Source of the DNA: Dryocosmus kuriphilus
Taxonomy: Eukaryota; Arthropoda; Insecta; Hymenoptera; Cynipidae
Length of the DNA stretch: 64,000 bases
NCBI GenBank assembly: GCA_038277395.1
Contig: CM076190.1
Location: 125,952,197 to 126,016,196 of the forward strand
Reading direction: 5' to 3'
A program made the position numbers and the translations under genes. Each line of letters opens with the position of its first letter. Position 1 is the first letter of the stretch. Positions 19,125 to 31,218 of this stretch are shown one piece after another. Below the pieces are notes generated by a model. That model made no database searches, had not been told where the DNA came from, and saw only the letters and a program-made list of their open reading frames with translations.

Positions 19125-21146
19125 AACATGTGTTCCAAAACGACTTGTGTTTCCTTTCAAAATACGCTCACGACAAAGGAATTCACGTTCAACAGAATTG
19201 TCCAACTTGAGAGATGCATTCTGAAAGGAATACATATATTTCACTTCACGTAGAACGATAACTATTCAAAAATACTTGAATTTATGTAATATAAGAATTT
19301 AAACAAGTGGCGCCATACCTCAGAAAGAAAAAGCTCGTGCATATCGTCATTCTTTACTAGAAGCACTGTGGAAGCTTCGAGATTGAGGGCTTGAGCATCA
19401 GAAGAATTTTCCAAGATAAAGATTAGATTCTGAAATGCATCAATATTTTGCATTTTGCGTCGAATGATAATTCTTAAAAGAGGCTTCCCTATCGTAAATC
19501 TCCCCATAGGAACCTAGCTAGGAAGCCGGATGGGATTCTGTGTAGGAAAGCACACGAATTCCAATATCGATTCCGGTGCCAAATCCATATTTCGAGATAG
19601 GATGGTAAATGATAAAGGGATTCATAAAGGAACTCATGTGGGTTAGAAAATAAAACTCCATGACTTGCCCTTTATGAGATCCTACATGATTTCCTGCTTC
19701 AAATCCTCTTCGACGTCAATTTCCTATATATATAACTTTCCTATGTTAGTTTTGTAACTTAATTTTTTTACGAAAATTCATCCTGCGGGACCTTCTCGAT
19801 ATGTACCATCTGAAAACATACCGTATCCCAGGAGGAATTTTCGTAAAAGAATTTATTTAGGAAATTAACATAGGAAAGTTATATAGGAAATTGACATGGG
19901 AAAGGATTTGAAGCAGGAAGACTTGCTTAGGAAATCATATAGAATTTCATAACGGGCGCGTCATAGAGTTTTATCTCCTAACCTACATGAGATCCTTTAT
20001 GAATCCCTTTATCCTTTATCATTTCCAATCCCATCTCTAAATACGGATTTGCACCGGAATCGATATAGAAACCCATGTGGTTTCCCCTTGGTCCCCATCC
20101 GGATTCCCATCTGGCTTCCTATGTTGGGATTTATAAAAAGGGTTATATTTTAAATAAGTGCCATCATACGTCCGAAAAAAAAGACTCGTGCATGCTGTTA
20201 TCCTCTATTGGAAGCACTGTGGAATCTGCAAGATCAAGGCCCAGAACATTAGGAGCGGTGAAAGAGCTTTCCGAGTTTTTAGCATACTGAAGAACATGAA
20301 CAATTAATATTTTATATCATTTTAACAATGATTACACGAGTCCTAATAAATAAATGTAAAAATTGGCCTTATATCTTTGAAATGAAGGTGTAGTGAATAT
20401 CGCTTTCCCCCACTGAATTCACACGTATCGTACGATTCTCATTATCGAGGTTTTTAACATTCACAGTGTCCAATATGCATAGCGCAAGCATATTGGCTTT
20501 ATCCCCGCAAACAGGCATCCATTTCTGATACTTTTCGGTCTGCAATAAATTTTAAAGTGTAAATTCTATTGGGTACAATATTGCTATGTGAGTCAAAATA
20601 TACCTTTCTAGGAATAGCGTTCGGTTTCAAGTTTATTCTTCATCTGTGTATGCGATTAATTGTTCCATCTGGCATTTTAGTTTCAAAATACGAGGCAATA
20701 TCTTCTTCGCAAACATGTGCTTCGTATGTACAATCTAGTTCGTTCAAACATTGCGAAATGGCACCTTCCCAAACATTTCCTACACTTTCATCCTGCAATA
20801 ATAAGACTTTTATTAAAAATTCTCAAATGGAAACTTTGCCGCACAATTTCATAAGATATTCAAAACGGATATTCATTATAAATTCTTAGTTTCTTAAGTC
20901 AATTTCCAAAAATAATTTATTTATTTTATTTACTTCTTGTATGAGTAAACTCGAATTTTATAGAATTGGAAAGAAGTTCGTACAAAGACGATGAGTTTTC
21001 GCACATACCTTTCTAGCGAAAACTTCAATAAATAAGAGCTGGTTCCTTCTTTCTGTACGTATATTGTCTTTAAATTTTATACGTCTAACACTATTATATA
21101 TAATATTTTCCTTACCTTTAGTACAAGAGACAAACTTCGCCTGCAA
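19125..21146 (-). pseudogene. Candidate multi-exon locus with duplicated exons, probably decaying
   Basis: Several minus-strand open segments are bounded by AG acceptors and GT donors: about 21146-21009 (donor AAAG|GTATGTG), 20792 downward (acceptor TTGCAG), 20539 downward (acceptor TTGCAG), 20286-20170, 19429-19319 and 19220-19125 (donor GTAAGTG). The 20286-20170 and 19429-19319 segments are homologous to each other: both end in residues of the form STVL...DxMHExFxS[DE], just before GTATG. This indicates exon duplication. Stops follow inside the 20792 and 20539 segments, and no start, end or known domain was found. It may be a degraded gene, a non-coding transcript or a relic. A foldback element lies in the intron between the duplicated exons. 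Confidence 0.35.
19504..20125. mobile_element. Foldback/MITE-like element, about 620 bp, arms almost the whole length
   Basis: The left arm from CCATAGGAA with GCCGGATGGGATTC pairs with the right arm ending GAATCC...GGCTTCCTATG. Intermediate matching blocks include GGGATTCATAAAGG against CCTTTATGAATCCC, AACTTTCCTATGTTA against its complement, and TTTTACGAAAATTC against GAATTTTCGTAAAA. The centre is near 19815. It encodes no protein. It sits between two homologous exon-like segments of the 19125-21146 locus. Confidence 0.85.
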
Positions 21147-21605
21147 ACATTTTCCTTGTTGCCTTTGTACCTTTTATAAATATTACATACAGTATAATTG
21201 TAAGTCATTAGTAAATATACAACAGGTAAGCAAAAATATTATTCTCATTTTTGTATGTTCCATTTTTGCATGATAACAGGTTATGATCATATTGTGTACC
21301 ATTCAGAATAAACGAAATTTCAGTCAAAAAATAGTACTTACCATTTCGATATTGCACTTTAATGATTTTATATATTACACGGATGCTAATTTCAAATTTG
21401 TTACGTATAAACCAGCCCCCTGCATCTCCGAGTTGAAAATGATATGAATTCCCAGTGGGTCTTAAAGATATCTTTACGACACGGACATAGGAAGTCTGCG
21501 CGACGCGTAAAGTTGTCCTTAAGATATCGTAAAAAATTCCCTGTAAATTTTCAAATTTTCGAGTTCTTGAACGGTAATGAGATAAAGTTCGAGTGTCTAA
21601 AACAA

Positions 21606-21837
21606 ATGTTTAAAAAAATTGGTGCAAAAATAGTGAAGTGTGTCTGTTTTGGGTGTAAATCCGCATATAAGTCTTGCTCCGATAAAGTTCGTTTTTTCAT
21701 TGTACCGAAGGATGAAAATACAAAAAAATTATGGCAAATTGCTATCCTTCGGGATGATATCAAATTATAAACAGGTCATGCGATCTGCAGAAAGCATTTT
21801 AAGCCAGAAGATATTCTTCAAAAGAGGTTAACCTATA
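21606..21837 (+). pseudogene. THAP DNA-binding domain of P-element-like transposase, with nonsense mutation
   Basis: The frame reads KCVCFGCKSAYKSC, FIVPKDENTKKLWQIAI and RDDIKL, then a TAA at about 21768-21770, and in the same frame TGHAICRKHFKPEDI. This gives the C2CH zinc ligands of a THAP finger (C-x4-C at the start, C-x2-H at the end) and the conserved P and W in between. THAP fingers bind the element's terminal DNA. An ATA codon stands where the expected start Met (MVKC) would be, so start loss is likely. A following open stretch reaches the donor-like GTAAGT at about 21869. Confidence 0.75.
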
Positions 21838-21923
21838 CGCCCCTTTGGAGTAACAGTTTTAGGAGGAGTAAGTACGTTGAACATATTGTTTATTCTTTTA
21901 TCTAGTTTATAATAAAACATTTT

Positions 21924-24688
21924 CTGCTCGGTGGGTTCCTGTCACCACTACGCAGCGCGTCCTCAGGTTGCGGATAGAGGAACGGCCCCTGAGGTTGAAC
22001 AGCTTCTGAGGTTAACTGCGAGGGTAATTTCTGCAAACAAGTGCTAATTAACGTGCACTGCCCTACTGAGGACAAAGACGAAGATACTAAAGATCTTCTT
22101 TTTTACGAAACAATCGAACAAGTTTTTGACAAGTTCTCGAAGTTTGACGCAAAAATAGTATTGGGAGACTTCAAAGCGAAAATTGAAAAGAACCGATGTA
22201 TAGGCCTACAATAGGGTCAGAAAGCTTGCATGACGTCAGCAATGATAATGGGACTAGAGTAATAAACATTGCAGCTTCAAAGAACCTCGCTGTCAAAAGC
22301 ACATATTTCAAGCATAAAAATATACAAAAGGCCACCTGGACATTACCAGATGATATCACTCACAATCAGATTGATCGCGCTTTAATTGACTAATATATAT
22401 AATGATAGTCAAACTAAGATCTAGATTAGCGTTAAATAAGAAAACTAGCCCTCCAGAGCCAGCAGTATCTTTCAATATAGATAAGTTTAAAATGCCAACA
22501 GAAATATTGAATTATCAAGTAAATATTTCGAATACTTTCGATCCTCTTCAAAACAGGGAGACGATAGCGATAATTGTGAGGAGGACCTGGAAACCCTGTG
22601 GGGTAATATGAAAGAGGCGGTAAAGACAGCCGCGAAAAATACTATATGTTTAAAGAAAGTAACCAAAAGCAAACCGTGGTTCGGCGAAGAGTGCAAACTA
22701 TGGTTTAAAAAGCGAATGAAGGCCAAAGATATTAGTTTACAAAATAAGTGCGATCAAACACATAAGAAGTATCTCGAGGTTAGTAAAAGTACAAATAGGT
22801 TTTACAGATCCAAGAAAAGGGAGTGGGAAAAGAATTAAATACTAGCAATAGACACGCATAATAAGCAAAATAACCCGCGTGAGATGTAAAAGGGAATCAA
22901 TTTTATAAGGAAAGCTTTCAAAGTAAAACTGAATTAATGAGGGACGAAAATGGCAGTCTAGTATCTGATGCAACAGAAAGACTAAATTTATGGAAAAACT
23001 ATTTTGATAAGCTATTGACCGTACGCGAAGCCCCCGTTGAAGTTAATCTCGGTGAAATCCACAGTGCTGATCTACTAATTGATGAACCTACTGATAAAGA
23101 AAATAGAAATGGCCATAAAGAAGTTGAAAAATAACAAAGCCCCGGGCATTGACGACCTCCCGTCAGAACTGATAAGAAATGGGGGCCCTCGCCTCACAAG
23201 CCTAATTTGTGAATTAGTACGCACAATTTGGAAAACAGAACGCATACCGCATGAATGGAATACCTCTATTATTATACCCATTTTTAAAAACGGCGATAAA
23301 ACGAACTGTAACAATTATCGGGGAGTTTCACTTCTGCCTTCGTGCTATTAAAACCAGACCAATGTAATCTTAAGTAGACTAACGCCTTTTGCTGAGGAAA
23401 TCATCAGGGATTACCAGTGTGGATTCCGCCGAAACCGGTCTACAAGCGGTCAAATGTTTACAATTAGACAACTGTTAGAAAAGAAATGGGAATTTAATGA
23501 AGCAATACATCAGCTATTTATGGACTTCAAAAAAGCTTACGACTCTATTATACGCCCACGAATGTACTAGATTCTGGAGTTGTTGGGTGTACCAAAGAAA
23601 TTGGTTAGACTTATCGAAATTTGCTTAAGCAGCAGTAGGGGTAGGATACGCGTAAACGGAAGTTTATCTGAAGAGTTTTTGATCTGTGATGGCCTGAAAC
23701 AAGGCGATGCGCTTTCGTGCATCCTTTTCAACTTAGTTTTATAATACGTGGTCAGAGAAGTACAAACGAATCCGTCCGGTGCTACCCTCAATGGTATAAT
23801 ACAAATTCTGGGATATACAGATGATCTCGACTTACTCGGGGATGATAGAGAAACGGTAGCTAAAAATGCGGAAATCTTGATCACAAAAGCCAAGGAAATA
23901 GGTTTAGAAGTTAGCGAATCGAAGACAAAATATTTGATCGTCGACAGATCAGAACAAAGCAATGAAGAGGGTAATCTGATGGCCGGAAATATGAAATTTG
24001 AAAAAGTTAATGAGTTTAAATACCTCGGGACTATTATAACTAGCGACAATAACATTAAAGCGGAAATCAACAGGCGGCTGCACGCTGGCAATGGGTGCTG
24101 CTGCTATGCAACAAATACATTACTAAGATCGCGATGGTTATCTGGAAACATCAAAGTAAGAATTTACAAAACGTTAATAATGCCGGTCGTCAAGTACGGG
24201 TGCGAAACGTGGGCGCTTACGAAAGGAGAGGAGAACAGGTTTAGAGTATTCGAAAATAAAGTACTTCGAAAAAAGTTTGGTCCCAAAAGGGACGAAGAGA
24301 CTGCATAATCATGAGCTGCATGCACTTTACGGGTCAGTATATATTAATAGAGTAATGAAAACGCGCTAATTAACCTGGGTGGGACATGTTGCAAGAATGG
24401 GCAACGAAAGAACAGTGGCAGAAGTTTTGAGAGGGAAACAGATTAGCAAGAGACCTCTAGGCAGACCGAGAACCAGATGGGAGAAAAACGTAAGGGATGA
24501 TCTAAAAGAACTAGGACATGATTATTCAAACTGGATGGAAGACGCACAGGATAGAGATGCGTGGCGGTTCTGGGTAGCTGAAACAATGAACTTCCGAGTT
24601 CGCAAAAGCTACACCATAATAATAATAATGATAATAATAATTATTATTATTGTTATTATTATATTGAGTGGCTGCCTATGGAAAGAAA
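21924..24688 (+). mobile_element. LINE copy 2 (same family as 8856-12509), internally deleted
   Basis: It starts CTGCTCGGTGGGTTCC and ends near 24688 after the same TAATAATTATTATT tract and GAGTGGCTGCCTATGG. Flanking 15-mers at 21909-21923 and 24689-24703 match at 14 of 15 positions (ATAATAAAACATTTT and ATAATAAAGCATTTT), giving the target duplication. After the first ~100 bp the 5' UTR jumps directly to the codons equivalent to 9785 in copy 1, a deletion of about 0.8 kb. The copy is inside the P-element-like transposon. Confidence 0.9.
22022..24620 (+). pseudogene. LINE endonuclease-RT ORF of copy 2, multiply broken
   Basis: Reading frames scattered over 22196-24620 correspond block by block to the ORF at 9487-12451, but frameshifts (for example near 22190, 22550 and 23100) and stops (near 22390, 22836, 23349, 23568 and 23743) break it many times. 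The endonuclease N-terminus is deleted. The RT box is YTDD near 23814, unlike HADD in copy 1, so each copy has lost a different residue of the presumed ancestral YADD. The C-terminal GHVARM and GRPRTRWEKNVRDD block is kept at 24379 onward. Confidence 0.85.
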
Positions 24689-24703
24689 ATAATAAAGCAT
24701 TTT

Positions 24704-25329
24704 ATTTGATAGGTATATTAACAAATAATTTCATAATATAATAAAGTTTAATGTTTCAATATTAATTAATTGTATCTAGCTGTGCAATGAATTTCTTTTG
24801 CACCGCAATAAATGTCTCTCAAATACTTATCTCAAATAAATTCAGTCACAAACAGCTTGTGTAATAGAAAATAAAAAATAGATCAATGAAAGCGACTGAC
24901 ATAAAGAAAAGATGAGAAAGAATATTTTTTTTTAATTCTGAATTGAAGTTAATGTAAGCTTGTTAAAATTGGATTGTGTTGAAGTGGAAAAAAATTTCTG
25001 ATTTCTAACAATTTTGTTATTAGAATAAAGTTTTGGACTTTAAAAAAGAATGTAAATTTAGATTTATTGTTAATTTAGTTTCCTTACTTTTTGCAACTCA
25101 TAGTTTTACTGAATTACATAGAATTCCTAAAGTAATGGAAATTGAAAACTTAAATTCATAATTTTACGAAACATGAATTTCAAAATAAAATAATACGACG
25201 CAGATAAATAAAAAAAAAAGTAATAAAATTACAAAATTATTAAAGGGCAAAACATTAATTAAATGAGTTATAATTACATAAATAGAAAATTAAGTAATGT
25301 ATATTTGTAGATAAAGAAATTTTTCATAG
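24704..25329. other. AT-rich interval, probable intron remainder of the P-element-like transposon
   Basis: No coding signal was seen. Its position between the LINE target duplication and an acceptor-like TTTGTAG near 25310 fits the 3' part of the intron invaded by the LINE. Confidence 0.4.
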
Positions 25330-27097
25330 CACTTATGAGAGACCCCAACTTCGAAAAGAATCTATATCACCCATACTACTTGGCCGTCCTGAAAGGCCAA
25401 GGACTGAAAAACGAAGTTTTTGTCAAAAGCGAAAGGCTGAAGAAGAGACAAAGAAATAAGAGACAACCTCAATGAAACGAAAAAGAATGAAAGTGCAGGA
25501 TGAAAAGGAAAATTCTAATATTCAACTTTCTCATGACAATTTTCCAAATCATGCCTCACATCTTTCCGATAAAGAAAAAGACGTATTTAACGAAATATTT
25601 GACAATGACCAAATAATTTCTATCCCAATTTCATGGGGAAGAACAAATTTTTCTTGGTGTAAAAATAAAACTCCGGCTATACATTTTCACAAACTCGTTG
25701 GAAGGTAGGGAAAACGCGGTCATGTTGAATCTGTTTATCAAAAATAAATCACAATTGACAAGAATATGACTCTGCTGATAAGAGTCAACGGTATTCACGT
25801 GGATCAAAAGGCTTTCGAGATTGAAAGCGATCATTTAAACTCGGCTGCAAATTTGATGGATTTTATAAATATCATTGACAAATGTGAAATATGTCAAGGT
25901 TTTCCGGATATCACACTGACATCAGATAATTGTCACCTTTTGAAGTCCTCCACTTATGTGGATAAGAATGATATTATTCGCAACAATCATTGCCTGCTCT
26001 TATTACCAGCTGAAAATAATAAAAAAATTCTAATAGTTGGAAATCTTGCAAGTTCGTAAAGACAGTTTTAAATAAAAAAATAATTCGAAGACAGCAAAAC
26101 AAGAATCAAGATTATCTTAGAATTAATTATTTAAGTCCAAGAAAGAAGGTTAAATTTTTTAAATTAAAAAGGCAACTCGACTACAAAGGAAGGACAATTG
26201 AACGAGCCAAAGTAGATATTCGCTTGCGGAAAACCATTGTGCATCGATCTCAAAATAAAATGATCAGCTTATCAGAAATCGCTTTGAATGATTTGATTGA
26301 CAAGCAAAATTTTTCCAATAATGAGAAGTTAGCTATACAATAGATCCTGAAGGCTTCAAAAGCGAAAGATCCGAAAGGTCGTAGATATTCCGACGATTGG
26401 ATTATTTTATGCGTTCTTCTGCACATGCTTTCACCAGCCACATACCACTTAATAAAAGATCTTGGAATATTGTCTGTTCCTTCTGAACGAAGTATTCGAA
26501 AGTGAGTATTTATAATTATTGAACTTTAATGGAATTTAATTAGGCTGAAATAAATTACTCATAGATAAAAAAATTTACTAAAGCAGCATTTCGCAAAGAA
26601 GAGTGGGGAAAGAGATACATGGTGTTCTACTCTTAGAGGAAACTTCTAGTAGGAAGAATCTATAACTGGATCAGAAAACTATGACAATGAAGGAGCTGAC
26701 CTTGGTGATAATGCACCCAAAGGTATCAATACACAAATGGCTGATCATGCCTTAGTGCTGATGTTTCACCCACTGTATGAAGACTACTCACAACCGATCG
26801 CAGTATTCGTTTCCAATGGACCAATATCTGGCGATAAATTAGCGAAAATAGTTGTTCAAGCAATCGTGTTAGTGGAAAATGACAGAGCCAAAATACACGG
26901 AGCAATTTCGGATGGAGGTGGTCTTAATCGGAAAATTTGGAACAATGGGTTGTTGCGGAAAAATTGATGCCTTTAAGAATTATTTTCAGCATCCTATAGA
27001 TGACAAAAACAAGGTTTTCTTTTTCTGGGGTACTCCTCACCTGATGAAGTGCATCCGGAATCGTCTGTTAAATGCTGGAAAATTAAAGGTAGGATAA
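25330..27097 (+). pseudogene. P-element/THAP9-like transposase, degenerate
   Basis: The coding blocks run in order. A lysine-rich linker with HASHLSDKEKDVFNEIFDN is followed by TLLIRVNGIHVDQKAF, then a disrupted region with several stops (26060-26440). A donor-like CGAAA|GTGAGT at 26502 and an acceptor ACTCATAG near 26565 bound a possible intron. Next come ADHALVLMFHPLYEDYSQPI, AVFVSNGPISGDKLAKIVVQ, HGAISDGGGLNRKIW and, after a one-base shift near 26960, HPIDDKNKVFFFWGTPHLMK with IRNRL. The PIxVFxSxGP, IxDG and FFxxxPHLMKxxRN blocks are characteristic of P-element transposases (RNase H-like catalysis and GTP-binding insertion). A donor-like AAAG|GTAGGA ends this exon. The protein is not functional. 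Confidence 0.75.
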
Positions 27098-27184
27098 TTG
27101 TCCAACAAATTTAAAAACTTAAAATGAAAAGCGTTTTTCCTGTAAGATAATTAAGATTAATAAAAGAATAGTTACAATGTTACG

Positions 27185-28570
27185 GTAGGCCCAATAAAGA
27201 TTCTAAATCTATAATTATAAAATGCACACGCGTCAGTGGCTAATGTGCCGTAGCTGTGATCTCCCCTCTGTCCCTCCCAGCTTCCAGCTGTCTCAAAGTT
27301 TGTGGGTCGCTTGGAAGAAGAGAGAGAAGAGAGCGCGAAAGCGAGAAGACAGTGGGAATAATTTCTAGTGCCACTTCTTTATGATCCTATTCTCATGATA
27401 CCATTGAACCCCAGGCTGGCTGAAAGATAAGTAATAATAAATATATTCGTCAATAAAAATTAATAGTTCGATTAAGATAAAAATTTTGTAAATTTTCAAA
27501 GTATTTATTAATAAAATTTGGGAATAATTGAGCAGAATTAGAATTCCGATGATCGACAGTAGCAATAAATACCAGAAGCTATATTGGTACCATTCTAGCG
27601 GACAGTGATGGCATCTCTAGTAATCTATAATTCATCTGTTCCTTTTAAAATCGAAATGTCAAATTGAATACAAAAATTATCAAAATTAATAGAACTACCC
27701 TGTGTTGCTTATTGATATTCAGAGTCAATAAATAATACCGGCGTAGGCAATATTCATTAGCAACTGCTAATGAACAATTCTGATAATAATCGTTCATCTA
27801 AATTTACTGAAATCCTATACCTGAAATTAAAACTTGCTCTAGATTGATCAACGATGTTCAAAATCAATGAATAATATGGGCATGCACAATAATTATTTAA
27901 AACTATTAACTAATATATCTAACAAATATTTCTTTCTCTAGATTCAAAATTTTCAAAGATTTAAAATCTAAATGTTTACATAAGCGGTGATTCTCTCTTG
28001 CTACTGTTGATTGTTGCTGCCGATTATAGGAACAATCATCGTGATTAAACCATAATTTTATAATTTATTAAGTATTCAGTGAATTGTGTCGAAGAAGGAT
28101 GTACTTTCCTTTCAGCATTTCAGGAACAATATTTTTGAAACTTAGCAAAAAGCATTAAATTACATAGGGGTAGCGTTTTCTTATCCACTGCAAATCATGA
28201 GGATATAAATTTTAAGAATTTTACGCAGACGCTTTGTCAGCATCACGCCACATCCTGCCATCGCTCTCACAGCAATCAGCAGAACTCAATTTCCATTTGT
28301 CCAGAAGCCCCTACCGGTACCCCTACCTTAACGAGTCTGATTTTCGCCAAGACTCAATAGCATTCTTCGTCGATTCCTACAACGGTAAGGAGCTCGGTCT
28401 CTAAGAATAAAAACTCAAATGTTTACCCGCTCCGTCTGTTTTCCTCGCGGTCGCGCGTCGCAGGACTCCCCGAAAGGTTATACCGATAACGGGATGCTTT
28501 AGGATGGGCTTTCAGACGTAAACTAGAAAACCGTAAAATTCACGCGAAAACAAAATTAGCTTTGTGCAAA
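27185..28570 (-). repeat. Unnamed dispersed repeat, copy 2 (inverted relative to 6230-7565)
   Basis: See the partner at 6230-7565. The end AATGTTACGGTAGGCCC near 27177-27193 corresponds to the end of copy 1, and the GC-rich block at 28435-28495 corresponds to 6305-6355. Similarity may extend further toward 29400 through GA-rich and GTGAACTGAT-like blocks, but the true far end is uncertain. No coding capacity was seen. Confidence 0.7.
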
Positions 28571-29005
28571 CGGAATGGGAGCTGAATGGTGCTTCAATCA
28601 TTTAGAAAGGACTAATGCATAATTTTCGGATTCCGAATCGGTGGAGCTCCGGATCGGGAAGCCCTTCCAAACTCTTGATTATCAAGTAACATACCGCCCT
28701 GGTTTTGTGTGTTACGGTGCCTTGGAGAGCGTTTGTATAATTCGGAAAACTACAAGTGCAATGCCGACTTTGCACGCAATTTAGACGTGTTGACCATTGA
28801 TTACGAATGCAAACATTATAAGGGCTGTGTAACTTTTCGACTAAAAGTTTTCGGGTAAACCTCCGGGGTGACCATAGTGGCGTGTGAACGTGAAGATAGT
28901 GAGAGTGGTGGTGAACTGATGCACAGGAAAGAATTATGAAATTAGATTCAACAAGGTCAAAAGTAATTGATCCATAATAATCTAAAAATTAGTATCGCTC
29001 ACTGT

Positions 29006-29007
<2 letters not shown>

Positions 29008-29090
<83 letters not shown>
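29008..29090. repeat. (CT)n microsatellite, about 41 units
   Basis: An uninterrupted CT run of about 83 bases. A 61-codon Ser-Leu frame over it is an artefact of the repeat. GA- and GT-rich tracts continue to about 29410. Confidence 0.95.
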
Positions 29091-29094
<4 letters not shown>

Positions 29095-29099
29095 GAGTT

Positions 29100-31218
29100 C
29101 GCTACTTTGGACGACGCGACGAGGAAATTGAGCAAGAACTTTGGAAAGCGATCCTATCGTTTTCCAAAGGACTTGAGACTTTCCTGCTAGTTGCCTCGTA
29201 TTCGAGCATCTCCAAGGATTATAGGAATTGGCTTTAGAGCAGAGAGTGTGACAGAGAAATATTGTAAGAGAGAGAAAGAGGGAGAGTGTGTGTGTGTGTA
29301 TGTTGAAAAGAGCTGTGAATAAGGATTTAAACTGTAGATCGAAAAATAAAGATCCAAGCCGAAATATAGTGTATGAGAGAAAGAGAGAGAGAAAGAGATA
29401 TAGGGTGGAAAATAAGAGCTAGATAAGTAAGTCTTGAGACTACCAAATAGAGAGTTAAATATTCCAAGGAGAAAATTAGCCTTTTGTACACATTTAAAAT
29501 ATTAAAATTGAAATAAAATTAGATTAATTATTATTTCAATATAGGGAACAATTCATGTTTAATCAATGGATTATTATTTTATGAATAAAACAAATTCGAT
29601 ATTCTTTGAAATGTAATAGAATCTTATTCTTTCGCACATATAAGATCCGATCTTATAAAATAATCTTTTACTTTATAATAAACATAGTTCATTATACTAA
29701 CTCCAAAAGTCGTGGGTTTCAATATACATATTATAATGGCCTTTTTGATAAGAGATTATTTTTTGAATTAACACCATTATTTTTATTATTTTGAAATAAG
29801 ATTTTGCCTGAACGGCGCCAGGTAGTTTATCAAAGCTACAAAAATACCAAGGAGTTTAATTGAAATACCATTTTACTTTGCATCATTAACATAATCGATT
29901 CATGACTTTTGAAAACCCGTAACTGACCCCAATTCGCGGTAGAGGGGAATAGGTCAGGAGTGACGCTACGATGGGTGAAATTACTAGCACTGACACTCAC
30001 TTTTAACACTTCAAGAAATACGGATTTATTTAGTCGACACTTTGATATATTATGAATTTATTGGCGATTTTGAGGTCCCGACCAAGAGGTGACAATTGTT
30101 CGGGTACGGAGACTGACGCGTCCCCGGTAGCCAATACTCGGATGATTACTTCGACCGATTTGATTTAATACAAGAAAAGCCTGAAGGGCAAAAATCACAT
30201 GGAGAGAAATTGAGACTTAATGTGTAGACCCACCTGGTAACCTTCGACGATCGCGGATGCCTCCTCTACCAGTCATTCCTTAATGCTTCTTTATAATATA
30301 TTTTTCGGAATCGAGACGCTCTTTCCTCTATCCAGTCGAGACACTAAGTGAAGAAAATGACAGATCTGTGCCGTTCCCAAGAGCAGCGGAACCAGTAATC
30401 ACTATCACGAAGTTCGTTCGGCGCGAGACACCAGGTGGGTCGAACCGCGCAGTAGTTGAGGTCCCTAGCTAGTGTCATGGTAGGGAGACGAGTTTTTCGC
30501 GCCACACACCCCCCAACCGTGGTACGATTCTTAACGGTAGAGTCGACACAGGCCAATCGAAGATTCATAATGTTAGAGTTGCACAGTCCGCTCAGTTGTG
30601 ATGCCATGTCGAAAAGGTCTGACACCCGTGTTTACATCTGTCATAGTAGCATTGACCCCAAGGAAACGTTCTTATGTGATCAAACGTTCTTGTACAGACG
30701 AAACTCCCACCCATCCGCATATGTCGGAACCTCCCATGATGTTGTCCTCTCGATAATCTAAATTCCGTCCAGGTGTGCCGCTTGCTCTATCTTTGCGCCG
30801 TGTGTGGGAGTAACCCCTCCACGGAACAATGATGATATGAAACAGAAATTGCAAACACAAACGGAGCCTATGAATGATTATATAGTATGAATTTTTTTGG
30901 AAATCTTGGATCTTTCGACGTCGAGTTTATTAGTTGAGGATCGCTAACCTCCAAATCTTACAATTGAGTTTAAATTGATGTAAGTATTATTATATATTTT
31001 AAAGATAGCTTTCGACATTATTATAAGATTTAAAACAAGTAAAACAGCTGAATTAAGTCATAGTCACGCTATTTTATTTTTAGTTGTGACTGTGACCGAC
31101 TGTTTACAAATCTCGAAATGAATTAGTATCTTGACTGACTTTTACCCAAAAGAAATGAATTTAATCGATGTTTTAGGTTATTTTATAAGGGGGATCAATT
31201 ATCCCGTCACAATATATA
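29100..31218. other. Non-coding region with a GC-richer block at 29930-30860
   Basis: 29100-29920 is AT-rich with purine tracts and no gene. The block 29930-30860 is clearly more GC-rich than its surroundings and has short open frames on both strands without a recognised domain. On the minus strand it contains an AATAAA near 30030 followed by about 100 bases ending near 29930, a layout that would suit an LTR R-U5 end, but I found no partner LTR, primer site or target duplication. Confidence 0.3.

Larger units (their letters stand above)
21606..27097 (+). mobile_element. P-element-like transposon interrupted by a LINE
   Basis: A THAP zinc-finger segment (to about 21837) and P-element transposase blocks (25330-27097) lie in the same orientation, on either side of LINE copy 2 (21924-24688). 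A donor-like GGA|GTAAGTACG follows the THAP segment and an acceptor TTTGTAG precedes the downstream coding part at about 25310. The LINE therefore appears to sit in the first intron. Terminal inverted repeats and the C-terminal end of the transposase were not found; the right side is replaced by the dispersed repeat starting at 27185. Confidence 0.7.

Noticed and set aside
29005..29190. 61-codon frame made of alternating Ser and Leu
   Set aside because: It is the translation of the (CT)n microsatellite.
29930..30860. GC-richer block considered as a solo LTR
   Set aside because: AATAAA placement is suggestive but there is no TG...CA pair I can defend, no partner copy and no target duplication.
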